Positions 44,201 to 52,257 of a stretch of 64,000 nt of DNA are shown here, one piece after another. Below the pieces are notes generated by a model. The model had not been told where the DNA came from. It saw nothing but the letters and a program-made list of their open reading frames with translations, and ran no database searches. Each line of letters begins with the position of its first letter. Position 1 is the stretch's first letter. Position numbers and translations under genes: made by a program. The stretch comes from an uncultured Flavobacteriaceae bacterium (lineage in GTDB: Bacteria; Bacteroidota; Bacteroidia; Flavobacteriales; Flavobacteriaceae). The DNA lies in the NCBI GenBank assembly GCA_947500385.1, contig CANMSA010000010.1, positions 124,001 to 188,000 of the forward strand, written 5' to 3'.

Positions 44201-44799
44201 ACGCATACAATGCGCTGCTTTCAAAAAACAATCTCGTGGAGGTGGTCGCTTCCAAAAGGGAAAAACTGGACAACGGCGGGAACGTGGAACAACTCCTTTC
44301 TTTAAACGAGAACGCATATTTTTCATCCGGACAGGTGGTACTGCCTTCGACGATTCTGCTGGGGAAGGAATCCACCGACGATCTGGAGGAACGGGTGCGC
44401 TTCACCTACTATCCCAATGGGAACCTCAAGGAGGCCGAACAGGCCAACGGTACCATTACCACCTATTTGTGGGGATACGACGGTATGATGCCCGTGGCCA
44501 AGATAGACAATGCCACCTATGACCAACTGAACGCCCTGAGTTTCAACCGTTCCATATTGAACGGCCTGGGGTCGACCGATGGTCAAAGAAGAACAGAACT
44601 CAACAAAATCAGGAACGCGCTTCCCGAGGCCATGGTGACCACTTACACCTATCGTCCTTCTGTCGGTATTACCAGTATGACCGACCCAAAGGGCTATACC
44701 ATCTATTATGAATACGACCGCTTTAATCGGCTGGAACAGGTCAAGGACGGGAACGGAAAATTGGTCGAACAATACGAATACGGTTACAAGGGACAATAA
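41257..44799 (+). CDS. RHS/YD-repeat secreted protein without toxin tip
   Basis: A 1180-residue protein with a signal peptide (LSLLICLLGVIAFGQ). The N-terminal domain, with VPIHTFQGRETDLSLSLTYDATG and LGWNLNAGGRITR, is that of flavobacterial RHS proteins. The C-terminal 400 residues are YD-type repeats (YEYDRFNRLEQVKDGNGK), but the frame stops at YEYGYKGQ, with no DPxG core and no tip. It may supply part of the sugar-rich-looking beta shell for the second RHS protein encoded 530 bases on. The two-gene layout suggests they work together. No frameshift is visible at the stop. Confidence 0.75.
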   Translation: MISKKLSLLICLLGVIAFGQEADLYQQELDKRVRIPNSPEAAAFVKYGDYNVSLYSGVPNIAVPIHTFQGRETDLSLSLTYDATGIKVEQLATWAGLGWNLNAGGRITRRANGLPDDYIEGNYVTTNDGRINQRNNLLDDIDSYLDNTARVFPNEQAVRDYFLFLDDINKSFIDAQPDVFTVTAPGLSTTLVFDTGDNNLPKSLDNPRVKIEAVYRGIRGNKEITGWKIINENGAIYYFGRTPDFPVDAYETTKRNGSDETDNGVIRSEYVSSWMLTAMVSPNAKDRFEFDYYDSGYWPQDLNASAAVNATVTLRPFETFYSTNEVAEQFGGGAGYFISQQFLSSISHNGRTLAQVSRGNRTDIHAGGTSTRLASIDIFGHTGGLLREVTFLNNAYFNSNASNATDKRLKLNGMLIKDGDRTTVQRYTFEYDRPNSLPRRSSKAQDFAGYYNGANGNQHLFERYEANGGDIVFAGANRDPNSQYARIGMLEKITYPTGGSTVFEYEGMTAAQTIVDQVKVNDLAMSLHSSDADNNAFFLNADGSIPDDKYTMDGVLPKIKLRSFAIKESATPRNYKFDLYGSAPNSVIDAYIFRTGDAPIGDIFPTFDGEHFSDYLALGIEKVVRNKTNGESISLDPGIYAAILLMDELPGTANSVEGPQYGDIVFTVHHQETIENQVELDQGGLRIASIKNYTEGTNFANGKRYDYLEQNPRNVRPVLSRTKTLGNQTVLIRSAFQTLPDDRISYRRVREHRIKENGDSEGFTESFFFTDPRGLVPGLAYPYESNYFASLKGGTPRTTEVRNDANEEVSRAEYDYYETAQRPIKVRGLTVINDDKYLGDYIYIRKNPDNTYSYDHVTAIQCPEGGTQSDDRGFTYGGGTFCVPLPCLSFDDCGQYEGLMDKKYGGLNFKESFVYGAFGGPSLQRETVFLRDGSDDLLERTTETTTSYEMDTGYYLPVRSESVDSKGDAYRESMTYPSTGGNAYNALLSKNNLVEVVASKREKLDNGGNVEQLLSLNENAYFSSGQVVLPSTILLGKESTDDLEERVRFTYYPNGNLKEAEQANGTITTYLWGYDGMMPVAKIDNATYDQLNALSFNRSILNGLGSTDGQRRTELNKIRNALPEAMVTTYTYRPSVGITSMTDPKGYTIYYEYDRFNRLEQVKDGNGKLVEQYEYGYKGQ

Positions 44800-44856
44800 A
44801 AAAACGGAACAATCGGATAACAGGTCCTACTTGGACTAGGCCAAACAATACTATCT

Positions 44857-45303
44857 ATGAAAACAAAACAGATCAAAAAAACAATCCTTACCGGACTCCT
44901 TTGCATGCTTTGCACATACCTTGGATCGGCCCAGGACAACACTACCGATATCATTGGGACCTGGATGTTCCAAGAAGGCCCCTCCTTTGAAAAAATGGCA
45001 CCGGACATCCAGGCTCATTTGGATTCCCTGCCCGTAATCCGTGACCAGATCTTGGGCAAGTACAGTGGACGCAGCCTGTTGTTCCAAGTGGATGGTTTTT
45101 TTCAACAGACCATTGCCGACGGTTCGACTTTGACGGGCAGTTGGGCCATCGGTCCCGGTGGGGTATTGACCATAACCGCTGCCAATGGGGCGGTATGGCA
45201 ACAAAATTTCTATTTGGAACCGCAACGGTTGGTATTGATTCAAGGAAGCGCTGGCCAAGCAAGGCCCATGTTGGGGGAACTCCATTTTTCCAAAATCCAA
45301 TAA
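44857..45303 (+). CDS. Small secreted lipocalin-like protein between two RHS genes
   Basis: A 148-residue protein with a signal peptide (TILTGLLCMLCTYLGSAQ) and a mature part starting IIGTWMFQEGPSF. Strands SLLFQVDGFFQQTIAD, LTGSWAIGPGGVLTITAA and QRLVLIQG give a lipocalin-like outline (GxW near the start). It is encoded between two RHS genes in the same direction with small gaps, so it is probably part of their operon. Its role is unknown; a chaperone or shell component is possible. Confidence 0.6.
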   Translation: MKTKQIKKTILTGLLCMLCTYLGSAQDNTTDIIGTWMFQEGPSFEKMAPDIQAHLDSLPVIRDQILGKYSGRSLLFQVDGFFQQTIADGSTLTGSWAIGPGGVLTITAANGAVWQQNFYLEPQRLVLIQGSAGQARPMLGELHFSKIQ

Positions 45304-45335
45304 ACAAGCTATCATAAAATTAAAAAGCAGTGCAA

Positions 45336-48300
45336 ATGAACGTTTTTAAGATAAGGTATCTCATCTTGTTCGCCTGGGCGGGTGTCTCCTACGGGCAATA
45401 TACCGTCTCGGGGCCCTCCAACCCCAATTCAGGGGAGGTCTACGAATATACCCTGACCGGGCCGAATATCGCCACTACTACCTGGAACGTCTTTCAGCTA
45501 GGGAACAGCGGCCATTTAATAGTCAGTTCTACCAGTACCAAGGCACAGGTGTATTTCGATACGCAGAACACTCCTTCGGTCCTGGCCAATATCACGGATA
45601 GTTTTTCCAATTCCTTCTTCGCCTCCCAAACGGTATCGGTCACCAGTGGACCTCCCCAGGCGCCTCCGGCCCCTACCGTGGAAAGCAGCAACTGTGGCGA
45701 GGCCGTGCTTCGGCGCAGCGGCGCCCCTTCAACCGGTTCGGACATCGTATGGTACTGGCAGGGCAAGACCTCCAACGGATCCAGTACCTCCAAAGGGTCC
45801 GGTGCGACCTATAACGCCACCTTGGGATCGGGTACCTATTACATCCGGGCAAAAAACACGAAAACGAATATATGGAGTACGGCCTCGGCCTCGGTAAATG
45901 TCACGGTCACCGAATTGGACGGGGGTTCCATCTCGGGGGGCCAGACTATTTGTTATAGTGAAAATCCGACCGTACTTCCCAATACCTCGGGCCCTTCCGG
46001 CGGCAGTGGGGGCTATTCCTATCAGTGGCAACGCTCTATCGGAACTGGGGGAAGTTCCTTTGTCGATATACCGGGCGCCACCTCCAACAGTTATGACCCA
46101 CCTGCCAACATGACGGCTACCGCCAGTTACAGAAGGAAGGTCACTTCCTGTGGTAATACCGCTTTTTCCAACACGGTACTGATTACGGTCAACGGGTTCG
46201 TCGGGGTCCCGCCCGCTCCCCAGGTAACCGAGAATTGTGGTACTACCATACTTACAAGGGAAGAACCGCCTGCCGGTATCACTTGGTACTGGCAATCCTT
46301 GGCAACAGGGACCGATACCTCCAAATCGGGGACCACCCTTTCCCGCAATACGGGCAACCTACACTATCTTAGGGGCCGTCGCAATGGCACCAACTGCTGG
46401 GGCGATGCCGTGGCGGTGGTCTACAACATTTTGCCGGCACCCACTTGGTATGCCGACACGGATGGGGATGGACTGGGAGATCCGAACGATTCGGTGACCG
46501 ACTGTGAACGACCCAATGGCTATGTAGACAACGCAGAGGATGCCTGCCCGAATGATAACGGCCAGGGAAGCGCGGACGGCTGTCCCGCCCCGGAAGGGGA
46601 ACTCTTCGTATCGGATGCCAACTATGTATTGGTGCGCAGCCCACAGCTCCCTATGGACGCCATCGGGGAGGATAGCCAGACCATCGACGGCATCACCTAT
46701 TACGACGGATTGGGAAGGCCCATGCAGGGCATAGCGGTGCGGGGCACCCCTAACAAGACCGACCTGGTGACCCATATGGAATACGACGGCTTTGGGCGTA
46801 TGGTGAAGGAATACCTACCGTATCCTTCCGATATGCCAGCGGCAAGCCTGCGAACGGGCAACATTGTAAACGAGACCAAACAGTTTTACAAAGACCGGTA
46901 TCCCAAGGATTTTCCCGGGTCATGGGACTTGGCGAATCCCTATAGCGAGACCGAGTACGAAAGGTCACCGCTCAACAGGACCCTCAAAATGGCGGCTCCC
47001 GGGAACGATTGGCGCATGGGTGCGGGACATGAAATCGAATACGAATACCATACCAACGGCCAAAACGAGGTGCGCCGTTTCTCGGTGCGGCTTACAGAGG
47101 CGAACGGGCTGTTCACCCCTAGCTTGGTCAACGGCGGACACTACTTAAAAGGGGAACTATTAAAGAACATTATCAAGGACGAGAACCACGAATCGGGGAC
47201 CGACCATACGGTAGAAGAGTTCACCGACAAGCAAGGCCGTACCGTGCTGAAGCGCTCCCATAACAATGGGGACCATGACACTTATTACGTATATGACGAC
47301 CATGGCAATCTTAGTTATGTGCTGCCACCTGCCATTGTATTGTCCAACGGTGTGAACGGAACCGAACTCAACGAGCTCGCCTACCAGTATAAATATGACG
47401 ACCGAAACCGTTTGGTAGAGAAAAAACTCCCAGGAAAGGGCTGGGAATATATTGTCTATGACAAACTCGATAGGCCCATGCTTACCCAGGAGACACGCTT
47501 CCGCAATTCAAGAAAATGGCTCTTTACCAAGTATGATGCCTTCGGGCGGGTGGCCTATACCGGTATCTACAAACATGGGACCAAGCTCACCGGCCGCCAG
47601 ATGCAACAACTGGCGGACGACACCAATACCGGGACACAGTTCGAACGAAAATTGGGCACGGTCTCCGGGAACAACTATTATAGCAAGGACCTTTTTCCGA
47701 ACGGTGATACCGGGGCGTTCCCCGGAAGCCAGCTCATACCATTGGTCTACAACTATTATGACAACTATACCTTCCAAAGACCGGGCATCTCGGCACCCGC
47801 TACGGTGTATGGGGTATCACGGTCGTCCAAAGTACGTGGTCTACAGACGGGAACTAGGGTACGTATGGTTCACACTGGAAAATGGATCATCACCACGATG
47901 TATTATAACGACCGGGGGGAAATGATCTGGACGGGGACCAACAACGCCTTTTTGGGCACCAGGGACAAGACCTCCATGAAATTGGACTTCAATGGCAGGC
48001 TCTTGGAGAGTACCACGGTGCATACAAAAGGGGGCGCGTCCCTCAGCATCAAGGACTTTTACACCTATGATCACCAAGGCAGGGCGCTGTCCCATTCCCA
48101 ACAGATCGATGGTGGGGACACCGAACTGATTTCCCATAATGTCTACGATGCCATTGGGAATATGGTATCCAAAAAAGTGGGCGGTACACTGGGTTCGCAA
48201 GACCCTGCCCAGGTCTCGGGACTGCAAGAGCTCAATTATTCCTACAATGTTCGGGGATGGCTCAAAGGAATCAATAACCAGGAGGAGGACAATACCACTG

Positions 48301-50087
48301 TGGCCCTGGGGAGCGAGGACCTTTTCGGGATGCAGATCAACTATAATGACCCTACCGACGCCCAACGGGCCCTTTTCAATGGGAACATCGGCCAAATATT
48401 ATGGCGCAGCGACAATACCGACAAGGGCTTAAAATCGTATCTTTACCAGTACGATGCCCTGAACAGGATTATAGCGGCCACCAGTGGAAACGGGCGCCAC
48501 AACCTGAGCGGGGTCACTTATGACAAGAACGGGAACATCAAGACCTTGAATCGAAAGGGAAAATTGGACGGCAGCGGTTACGGGCTTATAGACGAGCTTA
48601 CCTACACCTACCAGAATGTGGGGAACAAACTCTTGAAGGTAGGCGATACCAGAAGTGCGACTCAAGGATTCATAAATGGGACCAATACGGATAACGACTA
48701 TACCTATGACAAGGAAGGCAACATGACCCGGGACCGTAACAAGAACATTATACAGCCTATCCGGTACAATCATTTGAACCTGCCCACTTTGGTGAAATTC
48801 GGAAGCGGTAGCGCCAATCGAATCAACTATTACTACGATGCGTTGGGTACTAAACAACGTAAACAAGTACGTGAGGGCAACGTGAATACCGTGAAGACGG
48901 AGTATTCAGGAAACTATATTTATGAGAACAATGTTTTACAATTTTTCAGCACTCCGGAAGGGTATGTAAACGCGGAAGGGAACGGATATGCCTATGTATA
49001 CCAGTATAAGGACCATTTGGGTAACGTGCGGTTATCATACACGGATGCCGATGGCAACGGGGAAATAGATGTCACGAATGATCCGATGACTACTGAAATT
49101 GTAAAGGAATCCAACTATTATCCTTTTGGATTAACCCATAAAGGTTATAATGACATTGTAAGTTCTTTGGGCAACTCCGTTGCGAAAAACTATATGTTCG
49201 GTGGCAAGGAATATCAGGAGAAACTGGAATTAGGTTGGTATGATATTAGCGCAAGGAACTATGACCCGGCACTAGGTAGATGGATGAACTTGGACCCGTT
49301 GGCCGAGCAAATGCGCAGACATTCCCCTTATAATTATGCGTTTGACAATCCGGTATATTTCTTAGATGCAGATGGTATGTCGCCAAGTGCGAGTACAGGA
49401 GATTGCCCTGATTGTAAAACGCAAGAAGATTGGGATAATTATGATGCCCAAATAAACAATTTAGCAGGAGCACTGGGATACGGTTCGGTTGAAGACATGG
49501 CAGCGAACTTCGACCACATGAAAATGACGATGGACGAGAGTGGTCACCGTATACTTATGGTTAATGGAGAGGCTACAAATCTCTCTGATCATGAAAATAG
49601 AATTTCTGCATTCGGAGATTTCTTTATGCCTCTTTTAGAGGGTATGCCAAAAGCAATTGCCAACCTATTTAATGGGAAATCTTCGACACAAGTTGTAAAA
49701 GCTGCTGATGAAGTTGTAGATTTGGGCGAAAGAGCTAAAGAAATTCATAGTGCGTTATCAGAGGTGACACAGACTAAAACCACAACGGCTGTTGCTGAAG
49801 TTGTTAATGAGGGGGGTGATGTATCTTTCCTTGTAGCATCAAGTGAAAAAAGGCTTAGACCCGCACAAAGGGCAGCTTTAAACTCAAATGAAACTGCAGT
49901 GACAGGAACAGGACACGCCGAAGTAACGGCGATGAATGCAGCAAAAGCAAATGGATTAAAAGTGCTAAGAGTTGGCGCAAGTCGACCAATTTGTAATGGT
50001 TGTGAAAGAGCAATCATAGCAAACGATGCTATACCAGCCAGCCCATTAAAACGCTTGATTCGGAAAAATCCTTTAATTAAAAAATAG
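45336..50087 (+). CDS. RHS polymorphic toxin with C-terminal deaminase-fold domain
   Basis: ATG 45336 gives 1583 residues; a GTG six bases earlier is an alternative. Order: signal peptide (1-21), Ig-like/PKD-like domains to about 360, a thrombospondin-3-like calcium segment near 371 (DTDGDGLGDPNDS), a DUF6443-type region from about 427 (YYDGLGRPMQG), RHS repeats, then the conserved RHS core near 1307-1348 (DPALGRWMNLDPLAEQ and YNYAFDNPVYFLDADGM). The tip of about 235 residues ends in a deaminase signature: His1527-Ala-Glu1529, then Cys1553 and Cys1556 in PICNGCERA, the zinc ligands and catalytic Glu of the cytidine-deaminase fold. The exact toxin-deaminase subfamily is not clear. Base composition becomes clearly AT-richer from about 49370. 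Confidence 0.85.
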   Translation: MNVFKIRYLILFAWAGVSYGQYTVSGPSNPNSGEVYEYTLTGPNIATTTWNVFQLGNSGHLIVSSTSTKAQVYFDTQNTPSVLANITDSFSNSFFASQTVSVTSGPPQAPPAPTVESSNCGEAVLRRSGAPSTGSDIVWYWQGKTSNGSSTSKGSGATYNATLGSGTYYIRAKNTKTNIWSTASASVNVTVTELDGGSISGGQTICYSENPTVLPNTSGPSGGSGGYSYQWQRSIGTGGSSFVDIPGATSNSYDPPANMTATASYRRKVTSCGNTAFSNTVLITVNGFVGVPPAPQVTENCGTTILTREEPPAGITWYWQSLATGTDTSKSGTTLSRNTGNLHYLRGRRNGTNCWGDAVAVVYNILPAPTWYADTDGDGLGDPNDSVTDCERPNGYVDNAEDACPNDNGQGSADGCPAPEGELFVSDANYVLVRSPQLPMDAIGEDSQTIDGITYYDGLGRPMQGIAVRGTPNKTDLVTHMEYDGFGRMVKEYLPYPSDMPAASLRTGNIVNETKQFYKDRYPKDFPGSWDLANPYSETEYERSPLNRTLKMAAPGNDWRMGAGHEIEYEYHTNGQNEVRRFSVRLTEANGLFTPSLVNGGHYLKGELLKNIIKDENHESGTDHTVEEFTDKQGRTVLKRSHNNGDHDTYYVYDDHGNLSYVLPPAIVLSNGVNGTELNELAYQYKYDDRNRLVEKKLPGKGWEYIVYDKLDRPMLTQETRFRNSRKWLFTKYDAFGRVAYTGIYKHGTKLTGRQMQQLADDTNTGTQFERKLGTVSGNNYYSKDLFPNGDTGAFPGSQLIPLVYNYYDNYTFQRPGISAPATVYGVSRSSKVRGLQTGTRVRMVHTGKWIITTMYYNDRGEMIWTGTNNAFLGTRDKTSMKLDFNGRLLESTTVHTKGGASLSIKDFYTYDHQGRALSHSQQIDGGDTELISHNVYDAIGNMVSKKVGGTLGSQDPAQVSGLQELNYSYNVRGWLKGINNQEEDNTTVALGSEDLFGMQINYNDPTDAQRALFNGNIGQILWRSDNTDKGLKSYLYQYDALNRIIAATSGNGRHNLSGVTYDKNGNIKTLNRKGKLDGSGYGLIDELTYTYQNVGNKLLKVGDTRSATQGFINGTNTDNDYTYDKEGNMTRDRNKNIIQPIRYNHLNLPTLVKFGSGSANRINYYYDALGTKQRKQVREGNVNTVKTEYSGNYIYENNVLQFFSTPEGYVNAEGNGYAYVYQYKDHLGNVRLSYTDADGNGEIDVTNDPMTTEIVKESNYYPFGLTHKGYNDIVSSLGNSVAKNYMFGGKEYQEKLELGWYDISARNYDPALGRWMNLDPLAEQMRRHSPYNYAFDNPVYFLDADGMSPSASTGDCPDCKTQEDWDNYDAQINNLAGALGYGSVEDMAANFDHMKMTMDESGHRILMVNGEATNLSDHENRISAFGDFFMPLLEGMPKAIANLFNGKSSTQVVKAADEVVDLGERAKEIHSALSEVTQTKTTTAVAEVVNEGGDVSFLVASSEKRLRPAQRAALNSNETAVTGTGHAEVTAMNAAKANGLKVLRVGASRPICNGCERAIIANDAIPASPLKRLIRKNPLIKK

Positions 50088-50088
50088 C

Positions 50089-50673
50089 ATGGATGACTAT
50101 TCATTAAGATTATCAAATAATTTGAAAAAGTTGACAGACAGGAATCGACTCCAGTTTGCTTTTTGGATTACAAAACGGCTTTTCCATAACTATGTTTTTT
50201 TTAATGAAAAAACAACTTTTGGAAATATTGATGTGATGCTTGATGCACTAAATCTTGTTGAGGCATTTATATCGGAAGGAATTAGAAACGAATCTGAAAT
50301 TAGCGAAGTCATAGAAAAAGTGGAAGAAAATACACCAGATACAAATGACTTTTCAACAATTACAGTTTCGTTTGCACTTGACTCTTGCAATGCTGTAAAC
50401 GAATGTTTAAAGTTCATACTTGACAAGGATATAAAACATATAATAAATACCGGTGTATTTTTTAGAGACACAATCGATATGTTTATCCAAGAAAAGGAAG
50501 ACCTAGATTATTCCGATTTGGATTTTGAAAATAAGATTCGAAGTAATGAAATTATGATAAAAGAGATGGAGGCTAAGAGGGCATTTTTATCTAAGCTGAA
50601 AAAAAATCCAAATGAAAGTCTAAGAAAGGATATCGTTTATGATAAAGTGATAAATCCTGAATTAGTATGGTAA
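50089..50673 (+). CDS. DUF416 (YjaG)-like predicted immunity protein
   Basis: A 194-residue protein starting one base after the toxin stop. RLQFAFWITKRLFHNYVFFN at about 20-40 and ITVSFALDSCNAVNECLKF at about 85-105 match the DUF416/YjaG outline, a family that appears among predicted immunity proteins of polymorphic toxins. It is all-helical, cytoplasmic, and AT-rich like the toxin tip. The one-base spacing and shared composition support an immunity role against the deaminase tip; this is inference from context. Family assignment is by pattern, not search. Confidence 0.7.
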   Translation: MDDYSLRLSNNLKKLTDRNRLQFAFWITKRLFHNYVFFNEKTTFGNIDVMLDALNLVEAFISEGIRNESEISEVIEKVEENTPDTNDFSTITVSFALDSCNAVNECLKFILDKDIKHIINTGVFFRDTIDMFIQEKEDLDYSDLDFENKIRSNEIMIKEMEAKRAFLSKLKKNPNESLRKDIVYDKVINPELVW

Positions 50674-50825
50674 AATGTAATAATTAAGACTTAATCTGAC
50701 AATTTTAACAAATTAGTTTAACCCTTAAATTAGATTTGTTAGTTCGAACTCACTTTACTTACCTAATCAAAAGCTCCTGAATCCTTTGTCCTATTACTTT
50801 TTAATACTACCTTAGCCTTACAATC

Positions 50826-50851
50826 GTATACGGAACCGTATACAGTTTTTT
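50826..50851 (+). terminator. Terminator-like palindrome after the immunity gene
   Basis: GTATACGG (50826-50833) pairs with CCGTATAC (50836-50843) around AA and is followed by AGTTTTTT. It could stop transcription of the toxin-immunity operon before the tRNA gene. The two-base loop is tight, so a protein-binding palindrome is the alternative. Confidence 0.6.
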
Positions 50852-50906
50852 CAATTGCTGAAAATTTAAAATTTTTAAAAACTTGTTAATCAATTGGTTA
50901 TAAAAT

Positions 50907-50979
<73 letters not shown>

Positions 50980-50983
50980 CTAG

Positions 50984-51029
50984 AATGCCGGAATCCACTA
51001 TAAACATTAAGGTTCCGGCATTTTCTTTT
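50984..51029 (+). terminator. Terminator after the tRNA gene
   Basis: AATGCCGGAA (50984-50993) and TTCCGGCATT (51013-51022) form a perfect 10-base-pair stem with a 19-base loop, followed by TTCTTTTA. It ends the tRNA transcript and separates it from the integrase gene. Confidence 0.8.
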
Positions 51030-51030
51030 A

Positions 51031-51052
51031 AAAAGCGTGTTAAAAGCGTGTT
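51031..51052. repeat. Two tandem copies of AAAAGCGTGTT before the integrase gene
   Basis: AAAAGCGTGTT occurs at 51031-51041 and again directly at 51042-51052. It lies between the tRNA terminator and the integrase start, about 70 bases from the tRNA 3' end. Arm-type binding sites of tyrosine integrases are short direct repeats placed like this, so that is the leading explanation. Confidence 0.55.
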
Positions 51053-51099
51053 ATCGGATGAACTTTTTACTTTGGGTATCTACCCGACGTAAAAAAAAA

Positions 51100-52257
51100 A
51101 TGTCCACACCTCAGAAACCAAAAAAGGTTACCCCATTTGTAGATTACATTCCAGCAGAACTCCGAGAAAACAAGACTTGGGAAATAGTGTATTACGCGTT
51201 AGACCCTCATACAAATACCCTTAAAATCAAAAGAAACCGCGTTAGGCCGTTAAAGAGCGTTTCAGAACGAAGAAAGCTCGGGAAACGTATGGTTTTAGAA
51301 GTGAACAAACGTTTGGGTCGAGGTTGGAATCCCTTTATTAACGAAGATGAGTTCAGAGGCTATACTAGGTTCTCACAAGTGTGCAAGATCTTTCTTGATC
51401 GAACTGAGAAAGAAGTTCGAAATAATGACAAAAGGCCAGATACACTTAGATCCTACGCATCGTTTTTAAAAAATTTTCAATTCTTTCTATCAGAGATTGG
51501 GGAATCCGACATGTTCGCTCTTAAGTTCGAGCATTCTCTCCTTCGGGATTTCATTGACCATATCTATTATGATAGGGAAAACTCGGCCCGTACTAGAAAC
51601 AACTATTTACATTTCTTCAATACTTTTAGTGAATGGATGATCAGAAGGCAATACATAAGTAAAAATCCAACATTACGAATAGAACCGCTCCCAGTAAGTA
51701 GAAAAACTAGAATTGTTATTCCGGATGAAGTGTTAAAGCATATCTTCGAGTATCTAAAAAAGGTTTCTCCCCAATATCACATACTTTGCTTAATGTGCTA
51801 TTACTGTTTAATTCGACGAACAGAAATGACTAAAATTAGAGTTCGAGATATAATTTTGAAAAACAGCGTAATATACATTACCAGTGAAACAGCTAAAAAC
51901 AAAAAGAACCTGCCAGTTACAATCCCGGATATTCTATTGCCAGAATTAGCCAATCATTTAAAAAAAGCCAACAACCAAGATTTTGTGTTCGGCACCAACT
52001 TCCTTCCTGGACCTGCTTCGATACATCCAAAAAAAATAAGCGACCAATGGGATAAGTTGAGGAGTAAGTTAAATCTGCCTCAAGAGTATCAATGGTATTC
52101 ATTGAAGGATACCGGAATTACCAATCTCTTAAAAGCTGGTGTACCATTAATTTCGGTACGGGACCAAGCTAGACATCATAGCAGCAACCAAACAGATGCC
52201 TACACTCCCAAAGAAATTCTAGCGGCTAATACGGATATAAGGGAGGCCAAGATTTAA
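51100..52257 (+). CDS. int: Tyrosine-type site-specific integrase
   Basis: ATG 51100 after a run of A gives 385 residues; the open frame begins at 51037 but that part covers the direct repeats. A SAM-like core-binding domain (about 90-190) holds TLRSYASFLKNFQFFLSEIG and TRNNYLHFFNTFSEWMIR. The catalytic domain has Arg in YYCLIRRTEMTKIRVRDI, a Lys region ETAKNKKNLPVTIP, a box YSLKDTGITNLLKAGVPL in place of the usual HxLRHT, and a tail ARHHSSNQTDAYTP with the tyrosine nucleophile. The Lys in place of the second Arg is common in Bacteroidota phage integrases. Position beside a tRNA gene shows the integration site. The stop overlaps the convergent tail gene. Confidence 0.9.
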   Translation: MSTPQKPKKVTPFVDYIPAELRENKTWEIVYYALDPHTNTLKIKRNRVRPLKSVSERRKLGKRMVLEVNKRLGRGWNPFINEDEFRGYTRFSQVCKIFLDRTEKEVRNNDKRPDTLRSYASFLKNFQFFLSEIGESDMFALKFEHSLLRDFIDHIYYDRENSARTRNNYLHFFNTFSEWMIRRQYISKNPTLRIEPLPVSRKTRIVIPDEVLKHIFEYLKKVSPQYHILCLMCYYCLIRRTEMTKIRVRDIILKNSVIYITSETAKNKKNLPVTIPDILLPELANHLKKANNQDFVFGTNFLPGPASIHPKKISDQWDKLRSKLNLPQEYQWYSLKDTGITNLLKAGVPLISVRDQARHHSSNQTDAYTPKEILAANTDIREAKI

